64,000 nucleotides of DNA from JAAOZP01 sp964616835 (GTDB taxonomy: Archaea; Thermoproteota; EX4484-205; JAAOZP01): positions 18,690 through 82,689 of the forward strand of contig CAZTSG010000001.1 in assembly GCA_964616835.1 (NCBI GenBank). The letters are read 5' to 3'. Below the pieces are notes generated by a model. That model was not told the origin of the DNA, made no database searches, and saw only the letters and a list, made by a program, of their open reading frames with translations. A program made the position numbers and the translations under genes. Of the stretch, positions 1 through 7,622 are shown piece by piece; positions within the stretch are counted from its first letter, which is position 1; the number at the start of each line of letters is the position of its first letter.

Positions 1-1667
1 ATCCTGAAGCCTTCCTCACTGTTATACGGTATTCTGAGCGCGAAAAGCGTGTCTGCAAGACCCATGACTCCGAGGCCGACTTTCCTCGTCAGCTTTGTCT
101 CACGTTCTATCTCCGGTATTGGAAACTTGTTAACATCTATAACGTTGTCAAGAAACCTTAATGCAATTCTAATCGTTCTATCATATTCATCCCAATCAAA
201 ATACGTCTTTCCTCCTTCGTTTCTTATGAAAGCGTAGAGGTTTACTGAACCAAGGTTGCATGACTCATAAGGATACAATGGCTCTTCTCCGCAGGGGTTT
301 GTCGATTTTATTAGCCCCTTATGCTTTGCAAGAATGTTTCTCCTGTTAATATTGTCGAGGAATACGACTCCAGGGTCTCCGGTTCTCCAAGCCATTTCAG
401 CAATCTTCCAGAAGATATCGCGCGCATCCATGGTTTTCCAAACACTGCCGTTTCTAGGGTTTACCAACGGGTATTTGCCATCCTTCTTCAGATAATCCCA
501 GAATTCTTCTTTAATCATAACGGATATGTTGAAGTTCTCTAGTCTTCCCCGCTCAGACTTTGACGTTATGAAAGCCTCTATGTCGGGATGGTCTATTTCC
601 AGGATCCCCATGTTGGCTCCTCTTCTCTTTCCCCCCTGCTTCACAACTTCGGTAACAGTGTCTATTATCCTCATGAAGGAGACTGGGCCGCTTGCAACGC
701 CGGAGGTGCTTGAAACAATGTCCCCAGCTGGCCTTAGCTTAGAGTAGTTTATCCCCACTCCACCGCCTGATTTGAAGATTATAGCTGCCTGAGTGGCTGC
801 GTTCATTATGGATTCAATATTATCATCTATATCTAGGACGAAGCATGCTGAAAGCTGACCCAGCCTTGTCCCCGCATTGAAGAGCGTGGGCGAGTTAGGC
901 ATAAACCTTTTAGAGACCATGAGACTATAATATGCTTGAAAATTCTCGTAATAGTTGTCGAACTCGCCTGAGCTCAGCATCTTCAGGAAATCGCTCCAAG
1001 AAACCCTCATTCTACCCTGTGAGTTAAGCTCGTCGTAAAGCGTCTTCATACGCTCCAAATGATGCTCGTTCCAAGTTACGGAATAGCCCCCGCCACTCTT
1101 CCCGAGACCCAGCTTTCCAGCATAAGACTTGGCGTCGAAATCCTCCTTTGGGAAAACGGGCAAACCCCCCTCCTTGTGGAAAACCCTCGGATCATAGAGT
1201 ATATCCGGTATTACTATGGTCATCGCAACCCTCTGAAACATCTGCTTAGGAGTTTCTATCAGCCTCCCGTTCTCATCCTTGAGCAGGTAGCGGTTGACCA
1301 TGAGCCTGAGAGCGTTTACTGAGAACTCTTTCTCAACCTCGTCTATGAAATCCTTCTGGAGGAGCGCCTTCTTCTCCTCCCTTATACGCTCCCTCTCCTT
1401 CCTGTAGAGAATATACGCTTTAGCAACCTCGTAAAGGTCGAATTTCACGAGAGCAAGTTCAACAACATCCTGTATCTCTTCAACATGGGGAATCTTCCCT
1501 TCTTCATACTTCTTGCTTAGAACTTCAAGAACATAGTTGACAACCTTATCCAATACCTTCTCATCATACTGTTTCACGCTCACCATGGCTTTCATAACAG
1601 CATTCCTAATTCTCTCAGGATTGAAATCAACAATCCTACCGTCCCTCTTCACAACCTTCTTATCCAT
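1..1667 (-). CDS. nrdJ: Adenosylcobalamin-dependent (class II) ribonucleotide reductase, 3' end cut by window
   Basis: Reading leftward from the ATG at 1667 gives 555 residues without a stop before the window edge, so the C-terminus is missing. The enzyme reduces ribonucleotides to deoxyribonucleotides with a B12-derived thiyl radical. An ATP-cone allosteric domain opens the protein (KKVVKRDGRIVDFNPERI, first 90 residues). Further on are the first redox cysteine (LSACFVL), a glycine-rich FKSGGGVGINYS segment, and the NPCGEEPLYPYESCNLGS block that carries the radical cysteine and is typical of class II NrdJ rather than NrdA. This class works with or without oxygen. No small (R2-type) subunit is adjacent, as expected. 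The class II assignment is from motif memory and is fairly firm. Confidence 0.9.
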   Translation of the reverse strand, partial: MDKKVVKRDGRIVDFNPERIRNAVMKAMVSVKQYDEKVLDKVVNYVLEVLSKKYEEGKIPHVEEIQDVVELALVKFDLYEVAKAYILYRKERERIREEKKALLQKDFIDEVEKEFSVNALRLMVNRYLLKDENGRLIETPKQMFQRVAMTIVIPDILYDPRVFHKEGGLPVFPKEDFDAKSYAGKLGLGKSGGGYSVTWNEHHLERMKTLYDELNSQGRMRVSWSDFLKMLSSGEFDNYYENFQAYYSLMVSKRFMPNSPTLFNAGTRLGQLSACFVLDIDDNIESIMNAATQAAIIFKSGGGVGINYSKLRPAGDIVSSTSGVASGPVSFMRIIDTVTEVVKQGGKRRGANMGILEIDHPDIEAFITSKSERGRLENFNISVMIKEEFWDYLKKDGKYPLVNPRNGSVWKTMDARDIFWKIAEMAWRTGDPGVVFLDNINRRNILAKHKGLIKSTNPCGEEPLYPYESCNLGSVNLYAFIRNEGGKTYFDWDEYDRTIRIALRFLDNVIDVNKFPIPEIERETKLTRKVGLGVMGLADTLFALRIPYNSEEGFR

Positions 1668-1747
1668 ACTGGTTCTCTAAACACATTCAAAGTATTATAA
1701 GGATTAAGCGAAATAAGAATAGAAGACTCGTTTACCAAATGAGAAAG

Positions 1748-1834
1748 CGTCGGGGGCGGGATTTGAACCCGCACGGCGCGTGGGCGCCACTGGCTTAGCA
1801 GGCCAGCGCCTTAACCAGGTTTGGCTACCCCGAC
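1748..1834 (-). tRNA. tRNA-Ser (GCT)
   Basis: The reverse complement folds as a class II tRNA. Acceptor GTCGGGG pairs with CCCCGAC and the discriminator is G. The anticodon arm CTGGC/GCCAG encloses loop CTGCTAA with anticodon GCT. A long variable arm (GCGCC/GGCGC type) marks serine, and the T arm is GCGGG-TTCAAAT-CCCGC. No intron and no encoded CCA. An AT-rich TATA-like stretch lies near 1860-1870 upstream. Confidence 0.96.
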
Positions 1835-2033
1835 TCATTAGATGAGAACGATTCGTGGCTAAATAAAGATTTTCCTAAGCGTGTGGGAGGAGGGAAAGCA
1901 GTGTTAAGAGAGTGACTGCTTGCTCTACTAGCGGAAACACGAGTTTGAAATATAGCGTATACGTTACAGATGCTTAAGGGTTGGCATAATGCTTAATTAT
2001 GCTTAGAGCACCTATACTACTGGTGAATAGAAA

Positions 2034-2384
2034 ATGAGCTTGGAATCATTATTAATACAGATTATAGTTGAAACCATAGTTGTTGCTCCGGTTCTGTGGA
2101 TTGCTGGGAGGATTATGGTGGGGGAGAAGAAGGCTAAGTTCACAGACGCTGTTTGGATCGTCGTCCTAGGTGTTATTCTGGGTGCGGTTATAGGTGCTTT
2201 CCTACACGGCTTAGTAGCGCGCGCGCTTATCAGTTTCATAGTTTGGCTGGCTTTGATCAAGCATTTCTTCGACTGCGGCTGGTTGAAGGCTTTCGTCATA
2301 GCTGTTTTCGCAGCGATACTCTTCGTAATCATAGCTGTAATAATAGGAGTAATACTTGGAGTTGCATTGATTGCACTACTATAA
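2034..2384 (+). CDS. Small hydrophobic membrane protein, unknown function
   Basis: 116 residues, almost entirely membrane-embedded: about four predicted segments, near residues 5-27, 40-62, 62-75 and 85-115, with a short charged loop (GEKKAKF) between the first two. The long Ile/Val/Ala-rich C-terminal segment is striking. ATG start with no strong ribosome-binding site. It stands alone between tRNA-Ser and the convergent riboflavin kinase gene. I do not recognise a family; small proteins of this type occur in many archaea. The low charge and uninterrupted frame argue for a real membrane protein rather than a chance ORF. Confidence 0.65.
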   Translation: MSLESLLIQIIVETIVVAPVLWIAGRIMVGEKKAKFTDAVWIVVLGVILGAVIGAFLHGLVARALISFIVWLALIKHFFDCGWLKAFVIAVFAAILFVIIAVIIGVILGVALIALL

Positions 2385-2413
2385 GTATGTGCTCGATCCT
2401 TTTTACATGGTTC

Positions 2414-2812
2414 TTATCCCAGTAAGACTATAATCTCTACTTCATCGCCATCACTGAGATTGAGTTTTTTGCGCAGATTTATTGGCGCTATTATTTCCAC
2501 GATGTCTCTAGGATAAGATGGGACTTGAGGGATTACGATTGCACCCTCGACCTTGCCAGCTACTACTGCTTTGAAGCATTTTCCAGGGTAGAAGCCTTCT
2601 CTAGGAACTATTTCTATCCCGTGGTAACTGTCTAGTATTTCCCTTACGGCTCTAAACTCTGGAGGCAGTTGAATGTTAAGAGTTCCAGGATACGGTTTGA
2701 ACCCCAGTTTTTCTACGAATTGATCCATAGCCCAAGGGATGCTTACGAAAAAACTTCCCCTACTTTTGCCGCTGAAAACAATACCTTCCAAAATTATCTG
2801 ATTCTTGGTCAT
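2414..2812 (-). CDS. ribK: CTP-dependent riboflavin kinase (stand-alone form)
   Basis: 132 residues. Archaeal RibK makes FMN from riboflavin using CTP instead of ATP, in a small cradle-loop barrel. The family signatures are visible: GKSRGSFFVS near residue 15, the nucleotide-site segment GFKPYPGTLNIQLP near residue 37, a conserved Phe-Lys-Ala strand, and the C-terminal YPRDIVEIIAPINLRKKL followed by DGDEVEI. It lacks an N-terminal helix-turn-helix, unlike the paralogue at 5108-5806. Its ATG overlaps the stop of the xylanase gene by four bases (ATGA), so the two are probably co-transcribed and translationally coupled. Two RibK genes in one genome neighbourhood is noteworthy. Confidence 0.92.
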   Translation of the reverse strand: MTKNQIILEGIVFSGKSRGSFFVSIPWAMDQFVEKLGFKPYPGTLNIQLPPEFRAVREILDSYHGIEIVPREGFYPGKCFKAVVAGKVEGAIVIPQVPSYPRDIVEIIAPINLRKKLNLSDGDEVEIIVLLG

Positions 2813-3930
2813 CGGATTGTACCTATTTTTTCCAGCATGGCTTCGATTAAGGCGTAGTACGCCGGCTTAGGATTGTAGTTCTCGTCGAAAATTAGGGCTG
2901 CGCCATATCCTGGGAAAGCATGGGGTACCCAAGAATGTTTGTCTGTGAAGCCCCACATGATGAAGGCCTGTGGGCTATCGCTGTCCAAATACGCTTTGAA
3001 GATCTTCTTATATATTTCTGCCTGTTTAGTAAGTTCTTCTTCTGAAACAGGGAGCCTAATAGCGACATCCATCTCCGTTATCTCCACCTTTAGGCCGAGC
3101 TCTCTGAACCTCCTTATATTCTCTGCAATGCTTTGAGGATCAGGGTGCCATTCAACTCTGATATGCATCTGCAATCCTATTCCATGTATTGGAACCCCTT
3201 TTTCCAGAAGGTTCTTAATCAAGTTGTATATTGCGTTGGACTTCCTGTTTATGCCTTCTGCACCATAATCGTTATAGAAGAGCAATGCATTAGGGTCAGC
3301 TTCATGCGCCCACCTGAAGGCGAGCTCAATGTATTCTGGGCCTATGTTTCTAAGCCAGACAGTATCTCTTAAAGTACCATCGTCGTTGAAAGCCTCGTTA
3401 ACAACATCCCAAGCATATATCTTGCCCCGATAGTATCCGACAACCGTGAAAATATGGTCTCGAAGAATATTAATCCACCCCTCCCTTGTAAAATTCCCGT
3501 TAACCACCCAATCCGGTAGCTGATTGTGCCAGACAAGAGTGTGACCACGAACCTTCATTCCATGTTCCTCGGCGAATGAAACTATTGAATCTGCCATCGA
3601 AAAATCATAAACCATCCTATGGGGATGAATCATATAAAACTTCATCTCGTTCTCTGGAGTAATAACATTAAATTCACGAGCGAGAATGCTTGCATACTTT
3701 TCCTCGCTCAAGGGGAAATAGCTTACGGCCGTTCCAATCATTATGCCGCAAGACTCAGCGAGCTCTCTCAAAGTATGGTTTTGAAACAAGGAATAATCAT
3801 GGTTCGCCATATCCTCGTTATTTTTCACCTTCGTTTTAAACACCTGCCAGATTATGAAGGAGGCTAAAATAAGCATTGTTGTTCCGAAGATTACCGCAGT
3901 TTTCAATCTGCCTGTTTGCAACCTGTCCAT
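2809..3930 (-). CDS. Membrane-anchored endo-1,4-beta-xylanase, glycoside hydrolase family 10
   Basis: 373 residues. A cytoplasmic stub and one transmembrane helix (about residues 11-30) anchor the protein, with no obvious cleavage site, so the catalytic domain should sit outside the cell. The GH10 barrel fills about residues 52-370. Landmarks are TPENEMKFYM (residues 91-100), the HTLVWHNQLP loop, catalytic acid Glu179 in WDVVNE, and the nucleophile Glu286 in EITEMD. It retains beta-1,4-xylan cleavage by a retaining mechanism on family grounds. GH10 enzymes are common in thermophilic bacteria and rare in archaea, so lateral acquisition is likely. It is cotranscribed with ribK and starts right next to a truncated permease gene. 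A TATA-like box lies near 3945-3956. Confidence 0.93.
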   Translation of the reverse strand: MDRLQTGRLKTAVIFGTTMLILASFIIWQVFKTKVKNNEDMANHDYSLFQNHTLRELAESCGIMIGTAVSYFPLSEEKYASILAREFNVITPENEMKFYMIHPHRMVYDFSMADSIVSFAEEHGMKVRGHTLVWHNQLPDWVVNGNFTREGWINILRDHIFTVVGYYRGKIYAWDVVNEAFNDDGTLRDTVWLRNIGPEYIELAFRWAHEADPNALLFYNDYGAEGINRKSNAIYNLIKNLLEKGVPIHGIGLQMHIRVEWHPDPQSIAENIRRFRELGLKVEITEMDVAIRLPVSEEELTKQAEIYKKIFKAYLDSDSPQAFIMWGFTDKHSWVPHAFPGYGAALIFDENYNPKPAYYALIEAMLEKIGTIR

Positions 3931-3961
3931 GGAGATTAGAGCTCAATATTTTTAAGACTTT

Positions 3962-4408
3962 ATGGCTTGGGAAAGTCCGGGGAATATTCTTACGCAAATA
4001 TTCATAACACTAGTAATGATTACATTCGGCTACCCAGTATTCGGAGTAGTTGCAATACCTGATGTACCCGCCATAATTATAATACTTGCAGGGGGTGGCG
4101 GCGTTCTCCGGGCTGGGCATGATATTCGGCGGGTCTTCAAAAACGTTGAAGCCTCATCCGCTCTCGGTAATGCCGTTGCGTTTCCCATGATGTTTCTCTC
4201 AGGGTCCTTCTGGTCTGTTGAAATAATGCCTCCCATACTACAGTCGCTTGCAAAAATCATGCCTCTAACATACTTCTTCAACGCGCTTCGGAGTGCCATA
4301 ATATACAAGGAGCCACTAAATGCCTTATACAACCTTGCAATACTACCGGTGTTAGCAGTAGTCTTCATCACTATCGGAACAATACTCATCAGGTGGGAAG
4401 AAGATTAG
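3962..4408 (+). pseudogene. ABC-2 type permease remnant, 5'-truncated with two compensating frameshifts
   Basis: The open frame codes 148 residues matching only the C-terminal half of an ABC-2 exporter permease: PMMFLSGSFWSVEIMPP, then IMPLTYFFNALR and a last membrane helix. Between about 4091 and 4135 the frame reads a charged, non-membrane stretch (VLRAGHDIRR). The next frame over the same bases reads AAFSGLGMIFGG, exactly what this family has there. After that the original frame resumes with FKNVEASSALGN. So there are two indels about 40 bases apart, plus loss of the N-terminal half where the xylanase gene now begins. The product is unlikely to work. No partner ATPase gene is nearby. Confidence 0.8.
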
Positions 4409-4509
4409 GACGGTGCTAATACCAGTGTCAGCTACAAGTTGAAGCTGCAACAGCCTCTACGTAGACCAAGATGGGAATAGGCCTTCTCCTCCTTAATCCC
4501 GAATTAATG

Positions 4510-4583
4510 CGGGCCCGGAGGGATTTGAACCCTCGGCCATCAGGTTAAGAGCCTGCCGCTCTACCATGCTGAGCTACGGGCCC
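4510..4583 (-). tRNA. tRNA-Lys (CTT)
   Basis: The reverse complement folds as a standard tRNA: acceptor GGGCCCG/CGGGCCC with discriminator G, D arm GCTC/GAGC, anticodon arm CAGG-CTCTTAA-CCTG with anticodon CTT, and T arm GAGGG-TTCAAAT-CCCTC. No intron. An AT-rich box (about 4601-4620) lies upstream and is also close to the divergent ribL start, so it may serve both directions. Confidence 0.96.
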
Positions 4584-4655
4584 TAAGCTTCCTTTTCGCC
4601 AGGGATTTTAAAAACTTTTAACTGATGTTCTTCATGGCTCTGGTGAGAATCCGGT

Positions 4656-5099
4656 ATGGGTAAGAGCGGTAAGATTGTTCTCACCACTGGTGTGTTCGAC
4701 ATCATTCACCCTGGTCACATAAGGTTCTTGGAAGAGGCTAAGAGGCTGGCCGGCAAGGATGGTAGGCTTATAGTTATCGTCGCCTGCGACAGCGTTGTTA
4801 GGAAGAGTAAGGGGAGAAGCCCCATGTTCAGAGCTAGAGATAGAGCTCTCATGATTTCTAGGCTTAAGCCTGTTGACGCTGTGTATGTTGGCAGGCGGGG
4901 GAGGCTTGAGAAAAACATCTCGTGGTTTCTTAAGAAGATTAGGCCTGATATTCTTGTGTTCGGCTACGACCAAGAGTCAGTTATGAAGAATACTCTTAAA
5001 GTTATGGGTGAGCTTGGGCTTAGAATTAGAGTTGTAAAGATGAGAAAGTTCTACGACATCAGCAGTAGCAAGATAATAAGGAGGATTAAGAAATCTTGA
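4656..5099 (+). CDS. ribL: FAD synthetase / cytidylyltransferase-family nucleotidyltransferase RibL
   Basis: 147 residues, the usual length for archaeal RibL, which transfers AMP to FMN to make FAD. The nucleotidyltransferase signature TGVFDIIHPGHIRFLEEAK (residues 10-28, HxGH type) and the C-terminal ISSSKIIRRIKKS (SSTKI-like motif) are both present. The next gene, convergent, is an HTH-riboflavin kinase, and another riboflavin kinase lies 1.8 kb away, so this corner of the genome carries both steps from riboflavin to FAD. Related enzymes use glycerol-3-phosphate or ethanolamine phosphate; RibL is favoured by length and neighbours. ATG start chosen; no strong ribosome-binding site precedes it. 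Confidence 0.85.
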   Translation: MGKSGKIVLTTGVFDIIHPGHIRFLEEAKRLAGKDGRLIVIVACDSVVRKSKGRSPMFRARDRALMISRLKPVDAVYVGRRGRLEKNISWFLKKIRPDILVFGYDQESVMKNTLKVMGELGLRIRVVKMRKFYDISSSKIIRRIKKS

Positions 5100-5107
5100 G
5101 GGGGAGC

Positions 5108-5806
5108 TTATTCACGGGTTGTTGTTTTGAAAAAGAACATTACCTTGTCCCCGTCTTCCAACCCCAGTTCCTTCCTCAAGTTGTAGCGTGAGATTATTTC
5201 AACCACGGAGCTATCGTATATTGTTCTCAACGCTTTTATCACTGCCCCATCGTATTTCTCGTTTACAACGACCGGGTAGCAATATACCTCTCCAAAAGTT
5301 CTCTCCTGGTCTGAGAAGCCGTGTATAACTATGGGTGGCTTAGACATTTTCTCGGCGAGTATCAACTGGTCCATGTAGTTCTCTATCTTAAGGTTTAGAG
5401 TACCCGGATAGGGGTAGAAGCCCAGCCTCGTGTGAAACTGGTCGAGATAAGGTTTCCTAGAAACGTAGTATGCTCCCTCCCCCAGCCCCGTGAAAACCCT
5501 GCCGGTGAAGACATGAGTCACATAGACCTTGTTTACTATCGACATTATCGACCCAACGTGGAGCTTAATCTGGTTAATACCCTTGTCTGAGAGCCTTACC
5601 ACTCTCCCTTTGGGGGACATCATTGTCTCAATCAGCTTCTCTTTTTCAAGCTCCTTCAGGTACCTAGAAGCTGATTGGTGCGAAACGTCAATAGCCTTGG
5701 ACAATTCTCTAGTGGAGATGTAGGTCTTGCCTTCTTGTATCAGCTTGGCGATTGCAAGCAGCATATATGTCTTCTTATACTCTTTCATCTTATACTTTTC
5801 CGACAT
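5108..5806 (-). CDS. ribK: HTH-fused CTP-dependent riboflavin kinase
   Basis: 232 residues in two parts. Residues about 8-85 form a winged helix-turn-helix (ISTRELSKAIDVSHQSASRY as recognition region, then a wing SPKGRVVRL). Residues about 97-230 are a RibK domain with GRVFTGLGEGAYYVS, GFYPYPGTLNLKI and SVVEIISRYNLRKELGLEDGD. The fused form is known in archaea and may let the FMN-making enzyme act as a flavin-responsive regulator (inference). Its start overlaps the end of the endonuclease V gene by 17 bases, so it is the last gene of the long minus-strand operon. It is much longer than the stand-alone paralogue at 2414-2812. Confidence 0.92.
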   Translation of the reverse strand: MSEKYKMKEYKKTYMLLAIAKLIQEGKTYISTRELSKAIDVSHQSASRYLKELEKEKLIETMMSPKGRVVRLSDKGINQIKLHVGSIMSIVNKVYVTHVFTGRVFTGLGEGAYYVSRKPYLDQFHTRLGFYPYPGTLNLKIENYMDQLILAEKMSKPPIVIHGFSDQERTFGEVYCYPVVVNEKYDGAVIKALRTIYDSSVVEIISRYNLRKELGLEDGDKVMFFFKTTTRE

Positions 5807-6434
5807 CTCCAGTAATTGCCTCCAGCATCTTCACGGAGAGCCTGTGCGCCACCTCCAGTGGAATAGGCAGTTTGAAACCCTCCGGCGTAATTCTTCTTAG
5901 AACGCTATACGCTCCTTCGAGAGTAATCATGTTGCCAACACTGTAATAAAACTTGTCCTTAAACATCCTTAAATTGTTAACGTTATGCTCCGCCTCAAGC
6001 CCTCCTAAGGGTTTCTTCGCGATACCTATCGTCGGCTTCTTAAGAATAACCCCCAAATAGGTTGCAAGACCACACTTCCTCGGATGCGCTAGACCATGAC
6101 CGTTGACTATGAGGACATCATACTCGTCGATGAATTTCCTAAGCGTTTTGAGAACCACAGGCCCCTCTCTGAAGGAGAGGAGGGTTGAAACATAGGGCAT
6201 TTTAACAAGCGTCCTTGAAACGCTTAAGAGCACTATGTTCTCCTTCGAAGCGTCAAATACTGAAAACCCGACTGCTGCAGATTCCCCTTTGTAAGAAGCA
6301 TCCACTCCGCCAATCCTCTGGATTTTCTCCAATGATTCATCAGAGACTGAAACCTTCTTCGAGAGGAGTTCCTGAATCCTGCAAAGCCTGTGGTAAAGAG
6401 ACTGGTCTATCCCGTGGTTACGGGCTGCACACAT
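5790..6434 (-). CDS. nfi: Endonuclease V (deoxyinosine/inosine-specific), with Asn at a usual Asp site
   Basis: 214 residues. Endonuclease V cuts next to deoxyinosine in DNA, or inosine in RNA. Motifs: GGVDASYKG (Asp45), PYVSTLLSFREGP (Glu90, with the strand-separating PYVS wedge), and NGHGLAHPRKCGLATYLGV (residues 111-129). Asp45 and Glu90 match metal ligands D43 and E89 of the Thermotoga enzyme. The third ligand, normally the Asp of DGHG (D110), is read here as Asn111, codon AAC. It lies two bases after the translin gene and overlaps HTH-ribK. The family call is firm; whether activity is normal is open. Confidence 0.92.
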   Translation of the reverse strand: MCAARNHGIDQSLYHRLCRIQELLSKKVSVSDESLEKIQRIGGVDASYKGESAAVGFSVFDASKENIVLLSVSRTLVKMPYVSTLLSFREGPVVLKTLRKFIDEYDVLIVNGHGLAHPRKCGLATYLGVILKKPTIGIAKKPLGGLEAEHNVNNLRMFKDKFYYSVGNMITLEGAYSVLRRITPEGFKLPIPLEVAHRLSVKMLEAITGDVGKV

Positions 6435-6436
6435 TT

Positions 6437-7072
6437 CTAGAGCTTTTCTAAACGTTTTTCCATCGAGGATAGGAAGGCTTTTCTTCTAAGCTCCTCGTTC
6501 AGGATGGTGAAGGCTGATTCCACCGAGGCCCTGTTAACATCTATCTTCCTCTTGAACCCGGGTAATACTGCGTCTCCCAGCGCTATCGTCGAGATGTTTT
6601 CATAGAGCTGGGTCATCATGCTGTATGTTTCCTCAGCCTCGTCCAACTGCCCCCTCCTGAGCTTCTCCATCATCACCCTCTTCAGCTCCCCTATAAGATC
6701 CGATGCTGCGTACAGTATCGAAGCCGGAGGAGGTCTTACCCTCAGCCTATATTCTTTTCCAGAGGCGAACCAGTATATGAATACGGCTTCCAGAAGCTCT
6801 TGGTATGTCTGCACTATCGGCGGCCAAGTATTGTAAACCCCCTTCTTAGAAGCTGTCTTCACGATCCTACCTATTTCACGCTGTACTTCGTCAAGCAGCT
6901 TCTTCGCAGCCTTAAAATCCTGAGCGTAGGATGCTTTAACCGATTGCCTACACTTCTTCAAGACCACGCTTATATCCTTGAGGAGCTCGTACTTCGCATC
7001 CTCCTGTTTCCTAAGGAACTCGTAAGAGTCTTTAACTAGCAGGTTTATCCTGGTTTGAAAATCCCTCGGCAA
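6437..7072 (-). CDS. Translin-family protein
   Basis: 211 residues, all alpha-helical by composition. Eukaryotic translin is a nucleic-acid-binding octamer and its partner TRAX is a nuclease; archaeal homologues form similar barrels and bind or cut RNA. The family region GVYNTWPPIVQTYQELLEAV and the segment RVRPPPASILYAASDLIGEL, then RRGQLDEAEETYSMM, support the call. I did not identify the acidic catalytic triad of TRAX with confidence, so a binding-only role is possible. It starts four bases after L37e in an operon rich in RNA-processing genes and is followed at once by endonuclease V. Confidence 0.8.
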   Translation of the reverse strand: MPRDFQTRINLLVKDSYEFLRKQEDAKYELLKDISVVLKKCRQSVKASYAQDFKAAKKLLDEVQREIGRIVKTASKKGVYNTWPPIVQTYQELLEAVFIYWFASGKEYRLRVRPPPASILYAASDLIGELKRVMMEKLRRGQLDEAEETYSMMTQLYENISTIALGDAVLPGFKRKIDVNRASVESAFTILNEELRRKAFLSSMEKRLEKL

Positions 7073-7075
7073 GAC

Positions 7076-7276
7076 CTACACTATCCTAGCGGTTCTTTGA
7101 AGAGGCTTAGTCTGCCACGTGTATTTCCTAATCTTAGAAGTCCTTCCGAAACCGCATGCAGCGCAATACTTCTTCCTCACGTTGAAAGACCTTCTCCCGC
7201 ATCTCCTGCATATCTTGTGAGTCGCCTTCTTATGGAGTCTTCCAAAGGCTGTTGTGCCAGCCGAGGTCTTACCCAA
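7076..7276 (-). CDS. rpl37e: Ribosomal protein L37e
   Basis: 66 residues, basic, with the zinc ribbon CRRCGRRSFNVRKKYCAACG (residues 23-42, two CxxC pairs) and a basic tail. It begins MGKTSAGTTAFGRLHKKATH, typical of L37e of the large subunit. The LSm gene lies seven bases upstream; this LSm-L37e pair is conserved in many archaea. Confidence 0.97.
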   Translation of the reverse strand: MGKTSAGTTAFGRLHKKATHKICRRCGRRSFNVRKKYCAACGFGRTSKIRKYTWQTKPLQRTARIV

Positions 7277-7283
7277 TTCTCAA

Positions 7284-7577
7284 CTACCTCTTCTCCTCAG
7301 ATTTGTACTCGATGGGTGGCGATATCAGTATCACATTGTCTCCCCTTATCACGATGAGGCCTAGCTTGGTTGTCTCATTACCCTTCAGCTCCTCCGCATC
7401 GGACAGGACTATGTTGAGATGAGGATCGTAGCCGTCCAGTATGCCACGTATCTTCGCTCCGCCTTTCAGTTTTACTATTATGCTTTTCCCGAGCGATGCT
7501 TGAAGCAGCTCCATCGTAGTGTCTGTAGACAATTCCCGAGGATTCTGTAAACCGCCTAAATAAATCTTTTTCTCCAC
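7284..7577 (-). CDS. LSm (Sm-like archaeal) RNA-binding protein
   Basis: 97 residues. LSm proteins form heptameric rings that bind U-rich RNA. Sm1 motif: IIVKLKGGAKIRGILDGYDPH (about residues 33-53), continuing to NIVLSDAEEL. Sm2 motif: LGLIVIRGDNVILISP (about residues 72-87). The N-terminal 20 residues exceed the core, so the true start could be the internal Met of MELLQASL (residue 22). It is cotranscribed with L37e. Confidence 0.93.
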   Translation of the reverse strand: MEKKIYLGGLQNPRELSTDTTMELLQASLGKSIIVKLKGGAKIRGILDGYDPHLNIVLSDAEELKGNETTKLGLIVIRGDNVILISPPIEYKSEEKR

Positions 7578-7622
7578 TCACAGTGATGGAGGAAGTATGA
7601 GTAATATCGAGCAGCTCTCGTT

